Assembly: GCA_021775875.1 (NCBI GenBank)
Contig: JAJFHA010000025.1
Coordinates: 1-64,000, forward strand
Direction of reading: 5' to 3'
Length of the DNA stretch: 64,000 nucleotides
Origin: Hyphomicrobiales bacterium
GTDB taxonomy: Bacteria; Pseudomonadota; Alphaproteobacteria; Rhizobiales; NORP267
Each line of letters opens with the position of its first letter. Position 1 is the first letter of the stretch. A model generated the notes under the pieces. It made no database searches. It saw only the letters and a list, made by a program, of their open reading frames with translations, and was not told the origin of the DNA. Position numbers and translations under genes: made by a program. Below are positions 7,117 through 16,663 of the stretch, one piece after another.

Positions 7117-9774
7117 CTAGAAGTTCAACGAGATGTCCCGATGTCCAGAACCGCAGCTCGCAACGAACAAAGCCTGTTCGTGGTTTAATTGGGTTTGCAA
7201 CCGCACACCAATTGTTCCCCGGATCAAAGTTTCATAGCTGGCAATGTTGCTAGCCAATTCGCCTGCTGCCCGTTCGCGCCATGGTAGCTGTTCCTGATAT
7301 GCCGAAATAACCAGCGCCATTTCATCTGCAGCTTTGGCACGGTCAGGCGTATCACCACGAAGGGCGCGCCGAACCTTGGAAAGTCCGGAGCGAATATCTG
7401 ACGTACCTTCAATATCGTTGAACGCAGAACTGAAGTCGGAAATTCGCGCCATCATGGTTTCAGCATCAGCGCTGGCCAAATCGCCACGAATGGCATCAAA
7501 CTCTCCGGCAAGCTCTTTATAAGCTGCCGATCCTTCAAAGGTACGCACCAGCGTCGCTACCGGCTCGTATCCGGAATCTGCGGCACGGCGGAATTGCCTG
7601 CGAAGCAAAATTTCGGCGTCGCGGACTTCTGCAAACGTTTCAGACCGCTCTGACCATTCGGCCGGGATTGTGGCAAGCATAGCGTCACGCTGTACTTTAA
7701 GCGTTTCTGCCTGCTGCAAAAAGGCTGCCTTGGCATTAGCATTTTCGTCGCCGCGCAGCCTGCTGGCTTCGGTCTCAAGAGCTTTGATTTGATCATCCAG
7801 TTTCCGGGCTTCGGCCTCGGTAAACCTCACTTCGGTATGGAGAGGTCTAAAGGCTGGCGTGTGTTCAGCCACCACAGCTTCTGCTGCTTTGACATCGGCC
7901 AACAGACCGATGGATTTTTCTGCTTCGTCAAAGCTGGCGGTTATTGAAGATGCCAGTCGGGTCGGCAAATAGCTTACATCGAACCCGCGCGCGGTCACAA
8001 TCGCATCGCGGATCATGTTGCCATTGGCCATAAATTCACCGTGGATATATTCTTCCACGCAATAAAGAAGTTTCGGATTGCGCGGCGGTGGCGCGGTTTC
8101 AGATGTCAGCGACAACCGGCTCGGGAGATAATTCACCAATGCCGGGTTCATCGCAACGATGACCAGAGCCACCAGTTGCAGGCAAATGAACGCGACGACG
8201 CCCTTGTACATTTCGATGGTTTTTACAACCGCAGGCGCCACCCCTCGTAAATAAAAGAGCGCAAAGCCAAAGGGCGGGGTCAGGAACGATGTCTGGATAT
8301 TCAGGCCGATCATGACCCCAAGCCAAACCGCCGTAATATTGGCGGACGGATCAGCCAGCAGGATCGGTGCGACTATCGGCACCACCACAACAGCAATCTC
8401 GATAAAATCGAGAAAGAAGCCGAGGATAAAAATCACAGCCATCACGATCACGAATTTCGACCAGAAACCGCCCGGCAAACTGTTTAGATAATCACGCACC
8501 AGGTCCTCACCGCCAAAGGCCCGGAAGGCTGCCGTCAACATAGCGGCACCGAGCAGGATGATGAATACCAACGACGTGGTTTTCGCGGTCTCGATCATCA
8601 CACCCTGGAGAGTGTTTTCAACGCGCAAAGCCCGCGCTCCGGACCAGATTAGGGCCACAATCAGGCCACCAGTCGCAATTACTCCCAAGGTTACGCCGAT
8701 TATGTCGTCGGTTGAATCGATCGCCTTGATATTGGTGTCAAAAAATTTCAGCACCAGCCAGATCGCAACGAGTGATGAAATTGCCAAAATGGCTGGATAA
8801 AACGCCCCGCGTTTGCCTTCTACCAACCGATATCCGGCCATCACCAAAGCGCCAGCGGCACCAATGGCGCCTGCCTGGTTCACGGTTGCGACACCAGTAA
8901 TGATTGATCCCAAAACAAGGAAGATGAGGGTCAAGGGCGGTACCAATGTCAGTACAACCTTGATCAAGAACGAGCGATCAAACTTGCCTTCAAATGGCAC
9001 AGCCGGCGCGACGCTGGGGCGCACAAAGGCATAGACCAAAATAAACGCCATGTACAAACCGACAAGCACCAGACCGGGTAATAAAGCGCCGAGGAACATT
9101 TCGCCAGCGCTGGTTGTACCCACATCGAATTCAGACGGCATCGACAATTCGCCAGTCGCCAATTTGTGCAACGCTTTACGCGCCGTGCTCGCCTGATCGG
9201 TAGCACTTGCCAACTGGTCAGCCAGAATGATCAACACAATTGAAGGCGGGATAATCTGACCCAACGTGCCGGACGCCGCGATTGTACCGGTTGCCAGTGA
9301 CTGGGAGTAATTGTTCTTCAACATCGCCGGCAACGAAATCAGGCCCATGGCGACAACAGTCGCCCCAAGAATCCCAGTCGTTGCCGCCAACAATGCGCCA
9401 ACAAAGACGACCGAAATACCCAAACCACCGCGCACTGGCCCAAACAATTGCGCCATAGTGATCAACAAATCTTCAGCGATCTTCGAGCGTTGCAGCATGA
9501 TCCCCATAAAGATGAAAAGCGGGATCGCAATTAGAGTGTCTCGTTCAACTTCCCAATAGACCCCGCGTAAATTGGTAACGCCGGCACTAAGCCATTGCCC
9601 CGGCCCGCCCTGGGCGAAGAAAGAATCCACACTGCCGGTAAACAACCAGCCACAAATGGCAGCGATAACCACAGTTAAAATTGCAGATCCTGGCAGCGCG
9701 AAGGCAACCGGATATCCGGACGCCAATGCTGTTGCCATGAGAATTACAAGAAGAGCTAAAAAATAGAATTCCAT
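7117..9774 (-). CDS. TRAP transporter large permease (DctM type) with a long C-terminal extension
   Basis: Residues 1 to about 550 form a normal DctM permease of the dicarboxylate/chloroaromatic branch. Motifs include GTIAASGTLGQIIPPSIVLI and SFLTPPFGFALFYLRGV, with about twelve or more membrane helices. It moves the substrate delivered by the binding protein, driven by the Na+ gradient. Residues about 551-885 are an additional soluble part, largely helical, with a coiled-coil-like stretch near 650-700 rich in Glu, Lys and Ala. I recognise no domain there. The second TRAP system in this window has a 538-residue DctM that ends before such a tail. The gene is last in the dctP-dctQ-dctM operon, 8 bases after dctQ. 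Confidence 0.9.
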   Translation of the reverse strand: MEFYFLALLVILMATALASGYPVAFALPGSAILTVVIAAICGWLFTGSVDSFFAQGGPGQWLSAGVTNLRGVYWEVERDTLIAIPLFIFMGIMLQRSKIAEDLLITMAQLFGPVRGGLGISVVFVGALLAATTGILGATVVAMGLISLPAMLKNNYSQSLATGTIAASGTLGQIIPPSIVLIILADQLASATDQASTARKALHKLATGELSMPSEFDVGTTSAGEMFLGALLPGLVLVGLYMAFILVYAFVRPSVAPAVPFEGKFDRSFLIKVVLTLVPPLTLIFLVLGSIITGVATVNQAGAIGAAGALVMAGYRLVEGKRGAFYPAILAISSLVAIWLVLKFFDTNIKAIDSTDDIIGVTLGVIATGGLIVALIWSGARALRVENTLQGVMIETAKTTSLVFIILLGAAMLTAAFRAFGGEDLVRDYLNSLPGGFWSKFVIVMAVIFILGFFLDFIEIAVVVVPIVAPILLADPSANITAVWLGVMIGLNIQTSFLTPPFGFALFYLRGVAPAVVKTIEMYKGVVAFICLQLVALVIVAMNPALVNYLPSRLSLTSETAPPPRNPKLLYCVEEYIHGEFMANGNMIRDAIVTARGFDVSYLPTRLASSITASFDEAEKSIGLLADVKAAEAVVAEHTPAFRPLHTEVRFTEAEARKLDDQIKALETEASRLRGDENANAKAAFLQQAETLKVQRDAMLATIPAEWSERSETFAEVRDAEILLRRQFRRAADSGYEPVATLVRTFEGSAAYKELAGEFDAIRGDLASADAETMMARISDFSSAFNDIEGTSDIRSGLSKVRRALRGDTPDRAKAADEMALVISAYQEQLPWRERAAGELASNIASYETLIRGTIGVRLQTQLNHEQALFVASCGSGHRDISLNF

Positions 9775-9782
9775 AATGACTG

Positions 9783-10775
9783 TTACCCGTGGGAAAGAGA
9801 TGCTTCAGGCACCTCGTCGTCCGACGCGTTGAGATAGTCGGAAACTGCTTCAAGGAAATAGGCGACAAACTGGATCATCATCGTGATCGCGAATATCCCC
9901 AAAAACGCGGCCAGCTGGTATTTGACATACATACCGTAGCCGGATTGCGACACTTCAAATTTAGTGAGCGGACTGTAGATAATCGCGGTTCTGCTACCAA
10001 ACCCGATAATCATGATCGTCCAGCACAGGGAAATCCCGAGCAACACAGACCCGACCGAATTGACAATGCCCCGGGTCTTTGTCCGGAAGCTGGCATAGAG
10101 CACATCCACGCGGACATGCCCGTCTTCGAGCAAAGTGAAGGCGCTGGCAAACAGAAATAACCCGCCATACCAATAGCGAACCAGGTCGCCCATAAATGCT
10201 TGTTCGTAGGAAAAAATAAACCGCGTGAACACAATTATAAGTTCAGCAACAACAATCAAAAGCGTGAGCCAGTGAAAACCCAGGGTCCGGGTGAAAGAAG
10301 CGATAACAAAGCCAACCACAACCAGGGGGATATGCACAAACATACCGCGGAATGTCGGTCGGCCAAGCTGGGTCGTCAAGTCTTCGCCAACGACGGACGC
10401 GAGCAAATTCTCGACCCTCAAAAACGATATTGTTGCGTCGACAATCCCGACAATCAAAACCGCCCAAAACACGCCCCGAATCAACCATGTATTGAACCGG
10501 GTGATTTTTGCGCTGTCCTCAATTAACGAAACGCTTTTATTTTTCAAAACGTAAAAACCCGCTGCGGCAATAGCAGCAATATAAAAAGCAATTTGAAGCC
10601 AGCTTAAAATACCGGCGTCCTTCAGGATTCCGGCCGGACCCGGCCATCCCAATGAATTTGTAAAATATACATTAAATAGAAATGCCACCAGACCGGTCAG
10701 CATGGACCAGCCAAATATCCGGGCCCAGAATTCCAGCCCCCTGGTTTCAGCAGGTACTTCAGATTTCGATATCAT
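9783..10775 (-). CDS. TRAP transporter small permease (DctQ type), enlarged
   Basis: At 330 residues this is almost twice the usual DctQ length (about 160-180). The C-terminal half, with LLEDGHVRVDVLY, is the conserved DctQ four-helix domain that forms the membrane complex with DctM. The N-terminal half adds extra hydrophobic helices (about 18-40, 60-78, 95-115, 145-165 and 170-190). It overlaps nothing and lies 8 bases before dctM. Enlarged Q and M subunits in the same operon suggest co-evolved additions. Confidence 0.85.
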   Translation of the reverse strand: MISKSEVPAETRGLEFWARIFGWSMLTGLVAFLFNVYFTNSLGWPGPAGILKDAGILSWLQIAFYIAAIAAAGFYVLKNKSVSLIEDSAKITRFNTWLIRGVFWAVLIVGIVDATISFLRVENLLASVVGEDLTTQLGRPTFRGMFVHIPLVVVGFVIASFTRTLGFHWLTLLIVVAELIIVFTRFIFSYEQAFMGDLVRYWYGGLFLFASAFTLLEDGHVRVDVLYASFRTKTRGIVNSVGSVLLGISLCWTIMIIGFGSRTAIIYSPLTKFEVSQSGYGMYVKYQLAAFLGIFAITMMIQFVAYFLEAVSDYLNASDDEVPEASLSHG

Positions 10776-10794
10776 TTAAGAGACAGCCCCCGCC

Positions 10795-10825
10795 AAAAAA
10801 GGGACGGGGTGATATGCCCCGTCCC
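10795..10825 (-). terminator. Intrinsic terminator or attenuator between dctP and dctQ
   Basis: A perfect nine-pair stem (GGGACGGGG with CCCCGTCCC, seven-base loop) is followed on the minus strand by six Ts. It lies directly after the dctP stop and before dctQ. Partial termination here would give much more binding protein than permease, a common arrangement in binding-protein-dependent transporters. Confidence 0.8.
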
Positions 10826-10853
10826 AATTATTAGGTTCATGCGTATCAGGAAA

Positions 10854-11945
10854 TTATATCCCGAGAACCCGGTTACGCTTGCTGCTGTAGCCGGCGCCAG
10901 CAAGTTTCTGCCATGCACCAAGTTCACGCAGTGAAGACTGGAACGCATCGTCGATTTTTACGACCAGCGGAGAATGACTACGGGCGTCTTCGAAGACTTC
11001 CGCAGCTGCAACGCCAAAGCTGTCGTAAATCTCGTCAGAGAATTCACGCACTTCAACACCATGCTCGTTCACGAGTTTAGCCAGATACTCACCATTGTTG
11101 GCATTGGTCTCGTTCATCATGGCTGAATTGCCTTCAGAACATGCCGCCGTGATGACGTCTTTTTCCCAGTTGGACAATTCGCCCCACCAGGATGCATTCA
11201 TGCCAAAACTAAGCATTGAGCCAGGCTCATGCATACCAGGATGGTAATAATATTTGGCGGCTTCGTAGAACTTCATGAAATAGTCGTTGAACGGACCAAC
11301 CCACTCGGTTGCATCAATTGCGCCAGAAACCAGATTTTCATAAATCTGACTACCAGGAACTGAAATTGGCGATGCGCCAAGCTTGGCCATAACGTCGCCG
11401 CCAAGACCAGGGATACGCATTTTCAGACCGTTGAGATCATCAGCTGTGTTGATTTCTTTGTTGAACCAACCACCCATCTGACAACCGGTATTACCGGCTG
11501 GAAGACTTTTGAGGCCGAATTCGCCAGCCAGCTCATCCCACAATTCCTGACCACCACCAAATTCGATCCAGGCAGCAATCTCTACATAGGTCATGCCGAA
11601 CGGTACGGCGGTGAAATAGGCCCAACCAGGATGCTTGCCTTTCCAGTAATAGTCAGCGGATGAATAGGCTTGAGCGTTGCCAGAGGCAACTTCATCAAAC
11701 ACATCAAAACCACCAACGCGTTCACCGGAAGCAAAGTATTCGGTTGTAATCCGACCTTCACTAATTTCGGTAATACGTTCAGCCATTCTCTGTGTGGGTA
11801 CACCGAGACCCGGGAAATCCCGAGGCCATGACGACACGATGGTCATCTCTCTGCGCTCTTGCGCAATTGCCGGAGCGGCCAATGTCGTGGCGGCTACGCC
11901 AGCACCAGCGGCACCTGCTGTTTTCAGAAATTTACGTCTATCCAT
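10854..11945 (-). CDS. TRAP transporter solute-binding protein (DctP, TakP-like)
   Basis: A 363-residue periplasmic binding protein with a twin-arginine signal (MDRRKFLKTAG, then AAPAIAQ at the cleavage site). The mature part has the TRAP binding-protein signatures GNTGCQMGGWF, MRIPGLGGDV and ATEWVGPFND; the arginine in the second motif normally clamps a carboxylate. The sequence resembles the TakP branch that binds 2-oxo acids together with a cation, but the ligand is a guess. First gene of the operon with dctQ and dctM downstream. The homologue at 60628-61716 is of the same subfamily. Confidence 0.92.
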   Translation of the reverse strand: MDRRKFLKTAGAAGAGVAATTLAAPAIAQERREMTIVSSWPRDFPGLGVPTQRMAERITEISEGRITTEYFASGERVGGFDVFDEVASGNAQAYSSADYYWKGKHPGWAYFTAVPFGMTYVEIAAWIEFGGGQELWDELAGEFGLKSLPAGNTGCQMGGWFNKEINTADDLNGLKMRIPGLGGDVMAKLGASPISVPGSQIYENLVSGAIDATEWVGPFNDYFMKFYEAAKYYYHPGMHEPGSMLSFGMNASWWGELSNWEKDVITAACSEGNSAMMNETNANNGEYLAKLVNEHGVEVREFSDEIYDSFGVAAAEVFEDARSHSPLVVKIDDAFQSSLRELGAWQKLAGAGYSSKRNRVLGI

Positions 11946-12390
11946 TAAAGTACTCCCTTCAACGTTTGCGGCAAAAACCGCGTTAGTTAGATTCCACTTA
12001 TATGTCAGAAGGTGCTCCTCGAATTTCGGATGTCGATTTCAGCAAGATACGCCATGTGCTCCCCGCATCCGTACTTAACGACGGATTTGGCAAAATTCGC
12101 AAACAGCCCTGTCTGAATCGGATCCCCTCAGATCACCTCCAATGCCTCCATATACATCTAACACCATTGTCAGGCAAATGTGCAACCTGAATCAGCTTCA
12201 ACTATTTGTGTCGCGGGATAAATTTCATTTCCGAAAAGGAAAAACTCGTTGCTCAAAATCAAAAAATGCATGCCATTAACTGGCAAACGATGATTTTGAT
12301 GCTTGCGGGAAGGAAACAATCAGTGCCTTTCTTGAAAATTCAGGCTAATAACCGGTCCGGATAGTCGGAACATAACCAAAGATAATTGCC
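11946..12390. promoter_or_regulatory. Intergenic region with candidate promoter for the TRAP operon
   Basis: This 445-base gap between divergent genes holds no convincing reading frame. On the minus strand TTGCCT and TATATG, 17 bases apart (12149-12177), form a reasonable sigma-70-like promoter about 200 bases upstream of dctP, implying a long leader. The part next to 12390 should hold the promoter of the FkbM-type gene; no clear hexamers were chosen there. Confidence 0.3.
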
Positions 12391-13206
12391 ATGAAGCTGC
12401 GAAACTTGATCGAATTTGCTGGATTTCGCCAATCACCTCAATGGTTTGGCTTTAATGTCGATACTTTCGCAGGAGAGAATGGGAGCCAGATCAAATTTGC
12501 CAACTGGAACCATCCGCGCGTCCACCAGATATCCCAGTCGGATGTAGATAATTTTCCGGCTTACGACGCGGTCATCAATCCGGGCGATTTCTGCATCGAT
12601 ATCGGTGCCCATACTGGCGATACGACTTTGCCCATAGCCATCGCGGCCGGGAAAGAAGGGCTGGTTCTGGCGGTTGAGCCCAATTACCACCTGTTCCACG
12701 TGCTTCAGAAAAATGCGCGCCTGAACCGGTCAATCGCAAATATAGAGCCAATCCTTGCCGCCAGCGCATCAGAGCCTGGTGAAATCAGCCTCGAATATTC
12801 TGATTCCGGATTTTGCAACGGGGGCCGCCATGAAGGCTTGTCGCCTCTGCAACATGGCCATATGTATAAAATGACGGCATGGGGCCTCAATTTGGCTGAA
12901 GAAATTGAAAGCGATTACAGCGACAGGTTAAATCGTCTTTCATTTATCAAGGTCGATGCAGAAGGATATGATTTATACATTCTGCAATCCCTGACATCGC
13001 TGTTCGGCAAAGCGCGACCGATCGTCAAGGCCGAGATTTTCAAGAAAACAGATCAGGCCTATCGTGAGTCCATGTTTGATTTTTTCAACGACAAAAATTA
13101 TCAGGTCTTTCGCATTACCGAAGAACCCGTCGGCAAGCCGGAACCCATTACCCGTGACGAAATGAATTCATTTCCGCATTTTGATATTCTGGCGACGCCT
13201 CGCTAG
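12391..13206 (+). CDS. FkbM family SAM-dependent methyltransferase
   Basis: A 271-residue protein with a Rossmann methyltransferase core. Motif I is IDIGAHTGDTTLP (Asp70-Asp77), followed by AVEPN, which binds the ribose of S-adenosylmethionine, and VDAEGYD, the conserved FkbM motif IV. FkbM proteins O-methylate sugars, polyketides or other small molecules; the substrate is unknown here. The gene stands alone between a divergent TRAP operon and a convergent uncharacterised gene. No polysaccharide cluster is nearby. Confidence 0.88.
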   Translation: MKLRNLIEFAGFRQSPQWFGFNVDTFAGENGSQIKFANWNHPRVHQISQSDVDNFPAYDAVINPGDFCIDIGAHTGDTTLPIAIAAGKEGLVLAVEPNYHLFHVLQKNARLNRSIANIEPILAASASEPGEISLEYSDSGFCNGGRHEGLSPLQHGHMYKMTAWGLNLAEEIESDYSDRLNRLSFIKVDAEGYDLYILQSLTSLFGKARPIVKAEIFKKTDQAYRESMFDFFNDKNYQVFRITEEPVGKPEPITRDEMNSFPHFDILATPR

Positions 13207-13265
13207 AGTGGGCCTGCTCAGGGCCAAAGCCCTAACTGTATTCTTCAGCATTTTAATTCGGTCCG

Positions 13266-14000
13266 TTATGTTTGTGCTTTCCAGTCAGCGACAATCGACG
13301 AAGCGTTCACGCGCTTGCGATATTGTTCGCGAATATCGCGCCAGCGGAACCGGATTGAATTCATGACAATCTCCCGATCCCGTTCCCGGTAATCATCAAT
13401 CACCGGCGCATACTTCACTAAATCCTCCGGGCTGAGTTTGAAGGCATTTTCCATTTTCCCCATCTGGTCCCAGGCGACCTGTTTGACGCGGGCCTTGAAG
13501 GCGCTTTCCACTTCTTTGGAAAGATAGGCATATTCCGAATCTTCAAAAGTCCGCTCGATCACATTGCTGAAACAATACAGAGCCAGTTTTTTAGTGTCCG
13601 TTTTGCCAAGACCCGACGCGTCGGCAATAGTCGCCACCGAGAAAATCGAAAAGTCTGAAACGCACGCACAATAAACCCGCCACCTGGCCAGCGTGATTGA
13701 AGCGGACATTTCCTCGTCTTCAAATGCTTTCGGATATCTGATCCCCATACGGGTCTTTAGATATCCGTACAAAGATGTTTGGGCGACATAGGATGACCGG
13801 GTTTGGGCGAAATTGAGCAAGGCATCGACGGAGTCGATTTCACTCTTGTCAAAGCGAATAAGCAGCGTTTTGCCGAATTTTTTCCTGAAATTCGCTATTA
13901 GACTTAAGAATAATGCGAATCGTTCATTAATTCTTCCAACTGTTAACAAATCGTATATCCTGTCTTGGATTGCACTGACTCGGTTTCGAGGGGGCTGCAC
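13266..14000 (-). CDS. Uncharacterised protein
   Basis: A 244-residue cytosolic protein that I do not recognise. It has no signal peptide or membrane helix, is rich in charged residues, and looks mostly helical. The C-terminal part is strongly basic and acidic by turns (DDYRERDREIVMN, RDIREQYRKRV). It is divergent from the symporter module starting at 14070, with about 70 bases between starts, so it may share regulation or be a regulator of that module. This is inference from position only. Its sequence is AT-richer than the flanking symporter genes. Confidence 0.65.
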   Translation of the reverse strand: MQPPRNRVSAIQDRIYDLLTVGRINERFALFLSLIANFRKKFGKTLLIRFDKSEIDSVDALLNFAQTRSSYVAQTSLYGYLKTRMGIRYPKAFEDEEMSASITLARWRVYCACVSDFSIFSVATIADASGLGKTDTKKLALYCFSNVIERTFEDSEYAYLSKEVESAFKARVKQVAWDQMGKMENAFKLSPEDLVKYAPVIDDYRERDREIVMNSIRFRWRDIREQYRKRVNASSIVADWKAQT

Positions 14001-14069
14001 TCAAAAAATCGCAACCTTGGTTGTGAAAATTCGAGCGCCAATACATGGCGTAAAATTGGGGAGAATTCA

Positions 14070-14330
14070 ATGGCTTCAAAAAATGCAGAAGCAATGCAAG
14101 GACATTGGGCAAAGACCAGGAGCCTTACGTTTTTCGTTTTGGCAGTTTGGTTCCTTTTCTCGATGGTCATTCCTTGGAATGCTCACATCCTGAACAATTA
14201 TTCATTTATGGGCTTTGAGCTCGGTTATTATATGTGTGTTCAGGGTTCGCTTTTCGTTTTCGTTGTGCTGATCTGGTTTCAAAACTGGCGGCAGGACGCG
14301 ATCGACGATGAATTTGGCGTCGGTGAATAG
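14070..14330 (+). CDS. DUF4212 small subunit of sodium:solute symporter
   Basis: I start at the ATG at 14070 because GGGGAG lies upstream and the family begins near this point; a longer frame from 13965 has an unlikely N-terminus. The 86-residue product has two membrane helices (about 17-36 and 48-70) and the WxxRxTxxxL/WF pattern of the DUF4212 (TIGR03647) family. These proteins are always paired with a VC_2705-type symporter, which starts 12 bases downstream, and are thought to form a two-component carrier. Confidence 0.88.
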   Translation: MASKNAEAMQGHWAKTRSLTFFVLAVWFLFSMVIPWNAHILNNYSFMGFELGYYMCVQGSLFVFVVLIWFQNWRQDAIDDEFGVGE

Positions 14331-14342
14331 GGGGTATTAGAG

Positions 14343-16148
14343 ATGGAAGGTGGATTCCTAAATAACCTTGGCCGCGTATACGCGATGTATACCGGCGGGT
14401 TTCTCGTCTTTGTTGCCTTAATGGCAATTCTTGAGCAAATGGGTGTGAGTGCTTCTACAATCGGCATTCTGTTCGTTGCTTTTACAATCGCGATCTATGC
14501 CGCAATTGGTTGGCTGTCACGGACCATGCAGGTCGATGCCTATTATGTGGCGGGGCGTGAAGTTCCGGCACTCTACAATGGTATGGCAACGGCTGCTGAC
14601 TGGATGTCAGGTGCGTCTTTTGTGGCGCTTGCCGGTGGCATCTATTTTGGTGGTTACGGTTACCTTGGCTTCATCGTTGGCTGGACCGGCGGTTATGTCT
14701 TGGTGAACTCGCTGATGGCGCCATATTTGCGCAAATTTGGCTGTTACACCGTGCCTGACTTTATCGGCACACGCTACGGCGGCAACCTGGCACGTTTCTG
14801 TGCGGTGGTCATTCTGGTTACGGCGTCCTTCACCTATGTGACGGCGCAAATCAACGCAACCGGAACCATTGCAGCACGTGCCCTCCAGATCCCGTTTGAA
14901 TTTGGTGTCTGGTTTGGCCTCCTTGGCATCCTGCTCTGCTCGATGCTTGGTGGTATGCGCGCGGTTACCTGGACCCAGGTGGCCCAGTATATCGTGCTGA
15001 TCATCGCCTATCTGGTGCCTGTGATCTGGATGTCGAATGCGCAAGGCTTTGGCATTATCCCGCATTTCTCATACGGGGATGCAGCTGCTCGTATTGCCGA
15101 ACTTGAGCCTATGCTCGGGGTTGGCACCGCACCAACGGAATCGTTTGCTGGCCTGAAAGCCCTGACTGGATTGCACAATGATCCGCAAGGTGGTTTTGGC
15201 GCCTGGAAAATGGTTTCCCTTGCTGTTGCCATGATGACCGGTACGGCTTCATTGCCGCACATTCTGATGCGTTACTTCACAACGCCATCCGTTCGTGAAG
15301 CACGCCGTTCGGTCGGTTGGTCACTGCTCTTTATCTTCCTGCTCTACTTCACAGCGCCGGCTCTCGCCACGCTGACCAAGTTGCAGCTTCTGGATCCAGA
15401 GCTTGCTACCAGCATCATCGGTAAATCTGTTGCTGACGTTCAGAACCTCGACTGGATCCAGAACTGGTCCAACGTGGGCATGCTGAAAGTTACAGACGGC
15501 AATGGTGATGGCATTTTGCAGATCAACGAATTCTTTATGCGCTCAGGCATTGTCGTGCTTGCAACGCCGGAAATCGCTGGACTGCCTTATGTGGTGTCGG
15601 GCCTTGTGGCCGCTGGCGGCATGGCTGCTGCCATGTCAACGGCTGACGGCCTTCTGCTGGCAATCGCCAACGCTCTCAGCCATGATCTGTACTACAAGAT
15701 CATCGACCCGAAAGCGGATACCAAGACTCGTCTCATCGTAGCGCGTGTCCTGCTTATCCTGATCGGTGGTGCGGCAGCGTTTGTGGCCAGCCTGAAGCTT
15801 ACCAGCATCCTTGGGGCTGTTGCCTGGGCTTTCTGCTTCGCCAATTCCGGTCTGTTCTTCCCGCTGGTGCTTGGCATCTGGTGGAAACGGGCAAACCGTC
15901 AGGGCGCGATTGCGGGTATGGTCTTAGGCTTCGCAGCCGGTGCCGCTTACCTGGTTCATGTTCAAACTGGTGGTACCCAGATCCTTGGACTTGACGGACT
16001 GCGCTTCGGCATCATCGGTATGCCGGTCAGCCTGATCGCCATGGTGGTAGTCAGTCTCATGACACCAGAGCCAGATGCGGAAACGCAGGCAATGGTTGAC
16101 GAGACCCGGAACCCATCCGGCAAAGCTATCCTGGACAGCACGCATTAA
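14343..16148 (+). CDS. Sodium:solute symporter, VC_2705 subfamily, with EF-hand-like loop
   Basis: The 601-residue protein has about 13 membrane helices and SSS-family signatures (AYYVAGREVPALYNGMATAA, GWTGGYVLV). It is related to the acetate carrier ActP, but belongs to the subfamily that uses a DUF4212 partner, encoded just upstream. It probably imports a short-chain carboxylate with Na+. Unusually, residues 385-396 read DGNGDGILQINE, a canonical 12-residue EF-hand loop (acidic or amide side chains at 1, 3 and 5, glycine at 6, glutamate at 12), placed between membrane helices. A strong terminator follows the gene. Confidence 0.93.
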   Translation: MEGGFLNNLGRVYAMYTGGFLVFVALMAILEQMGVSASTIGILFVAFTIAIYAAIGWLSRTMQVDAYYVAGREVPALYNGMATAADWMSGASFVALAGGIYFGGYGYLGFIVGWTGGYVLVNSLMAPYLRKFGCYTVPDFIGTRYGGNLARFCAVVILVTASFTYVTAQINATGTIAARALQIPFEFGVWFGLLGILLCSMLGGMRAVTWTQVAQYIVLIIAYLVPVIWMSNAQGFGIIPHFSYGDAAARIAELEPMLGVGTAPTESFAGLKALTGLHNDPQGGFGAWKMVSLAVAMMTGTASLPHILMRYFTTPSVREARRSVGWSLLFIFLLYFTAPALATLTKLQLLDPELATSIIGKSVADVQNLDWIQNWSNVGMLKVTDGNGDGILQINEFFMRSGIVVLATPEIAGLPYVVSGLVAAGGMAAAMSTADGLLLAIANALSHDLYYKIIDPKADTKTRLIVARVLLILIGGAAAFVASLKLTSILGAVAWAFCFANSGLFFPLVLGIWWKRANRQGAIAGMVLGFAAGAAYLVHVQTGGTQILGLDGLRFGIIGMPVSLIAMVVVSLMTPEPDAETQAMVDETRNPSGKAILDSTH

Positions 16149-16168
16149 GCACTGTCACTAAAAATCAG

Positions 16169-16200
16169 AGGGGTGGGACTTTGTCCCACCCCTTTTTTTT
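16169..16200 (+). terminator. Intrinsic terminator of the symporter operon
   Basis: An eleven-pair stem (AGGGGTGGGAC with GTCCCACCCCT, three-base loop) runs straight into nine Ts. It lies 20 bases after the symporter stop and before the YggT-like gene. Confidence 0.92.
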
Positions 16201-16235
16201 GATTAAGATCACAAATCAAAACCTGAAAGAAAATC

Positions 16236-16577
16236 ATGAATGAAATACCGCTCTGGATTCTGACCCTTGATTATACTCTGGGCACAATCATGTGGACCCT
16301 GATCGGAAGGGTCGCGATGAACCTGTTCCAACCAGTGGATTCAGATTTCTTCTTCATGAAATTCTTTGTTCGGGTAACAGACCCGGTTTTACGATTCTTT
16401 AAACCGATCACACCGAGCTTTCTGCTGGTCCCTCTGGTACCGCTTTTCGTTGCCTGGTTCTTCTTCATGGTTCGCTTTTACGTAATGCCATGGCTGCTTG
16501 GATATTCGGTCATGGGAATGCTGTCCTTCCCGCTTGAAGGAGAGATTGCCCGCGGGCTTTATAATTTGTTCAATTAG
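16236..16577 (+). CDS. YggT-like small membrane protein
   Basis: A 113-residue protein with membrane segments near 8-28, 58-80 and 84-105. The central DPVLRFFKPITPSFL resembles the repeat of YggT/YlmG proteins (PxxxxxRxxxP), here in a single copy. Function is unknown; such proteins are linked to membrane or division processes. It sits between the symporter and the exonuclease-CBS-nucleotidyltransferase gene, a neighbourhood that suggests it belongs to the symporter module. Confidence 0.7.
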   Translation: MNEIPLWILTLDYTLGTIMWTLIGRVAMNLFQPVDSDFFFMKFFVRVTDPVLRFFKPITPSFLLVPLVPLFVAWFFFMVRFYVMPWLLGYSVMGMLSFPLEGEIARGLYNLFN

Positions 16578-16663
16578 CGCCGCTTGCCCTGGATCAAGCA
16601 TATACTGAATTAGGCGCGATATATTTCCTGAAACAACGGGTTTGCTAAATGCAGGATCTATAG

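Noticed and set aside
12002-12190. Plus-strand 62-codon frame in the gap upstream of the FkbM gene
   Set aside because: It has no ribosome site and random-looking composition, and it overlaps the likely TRAP promoter region.
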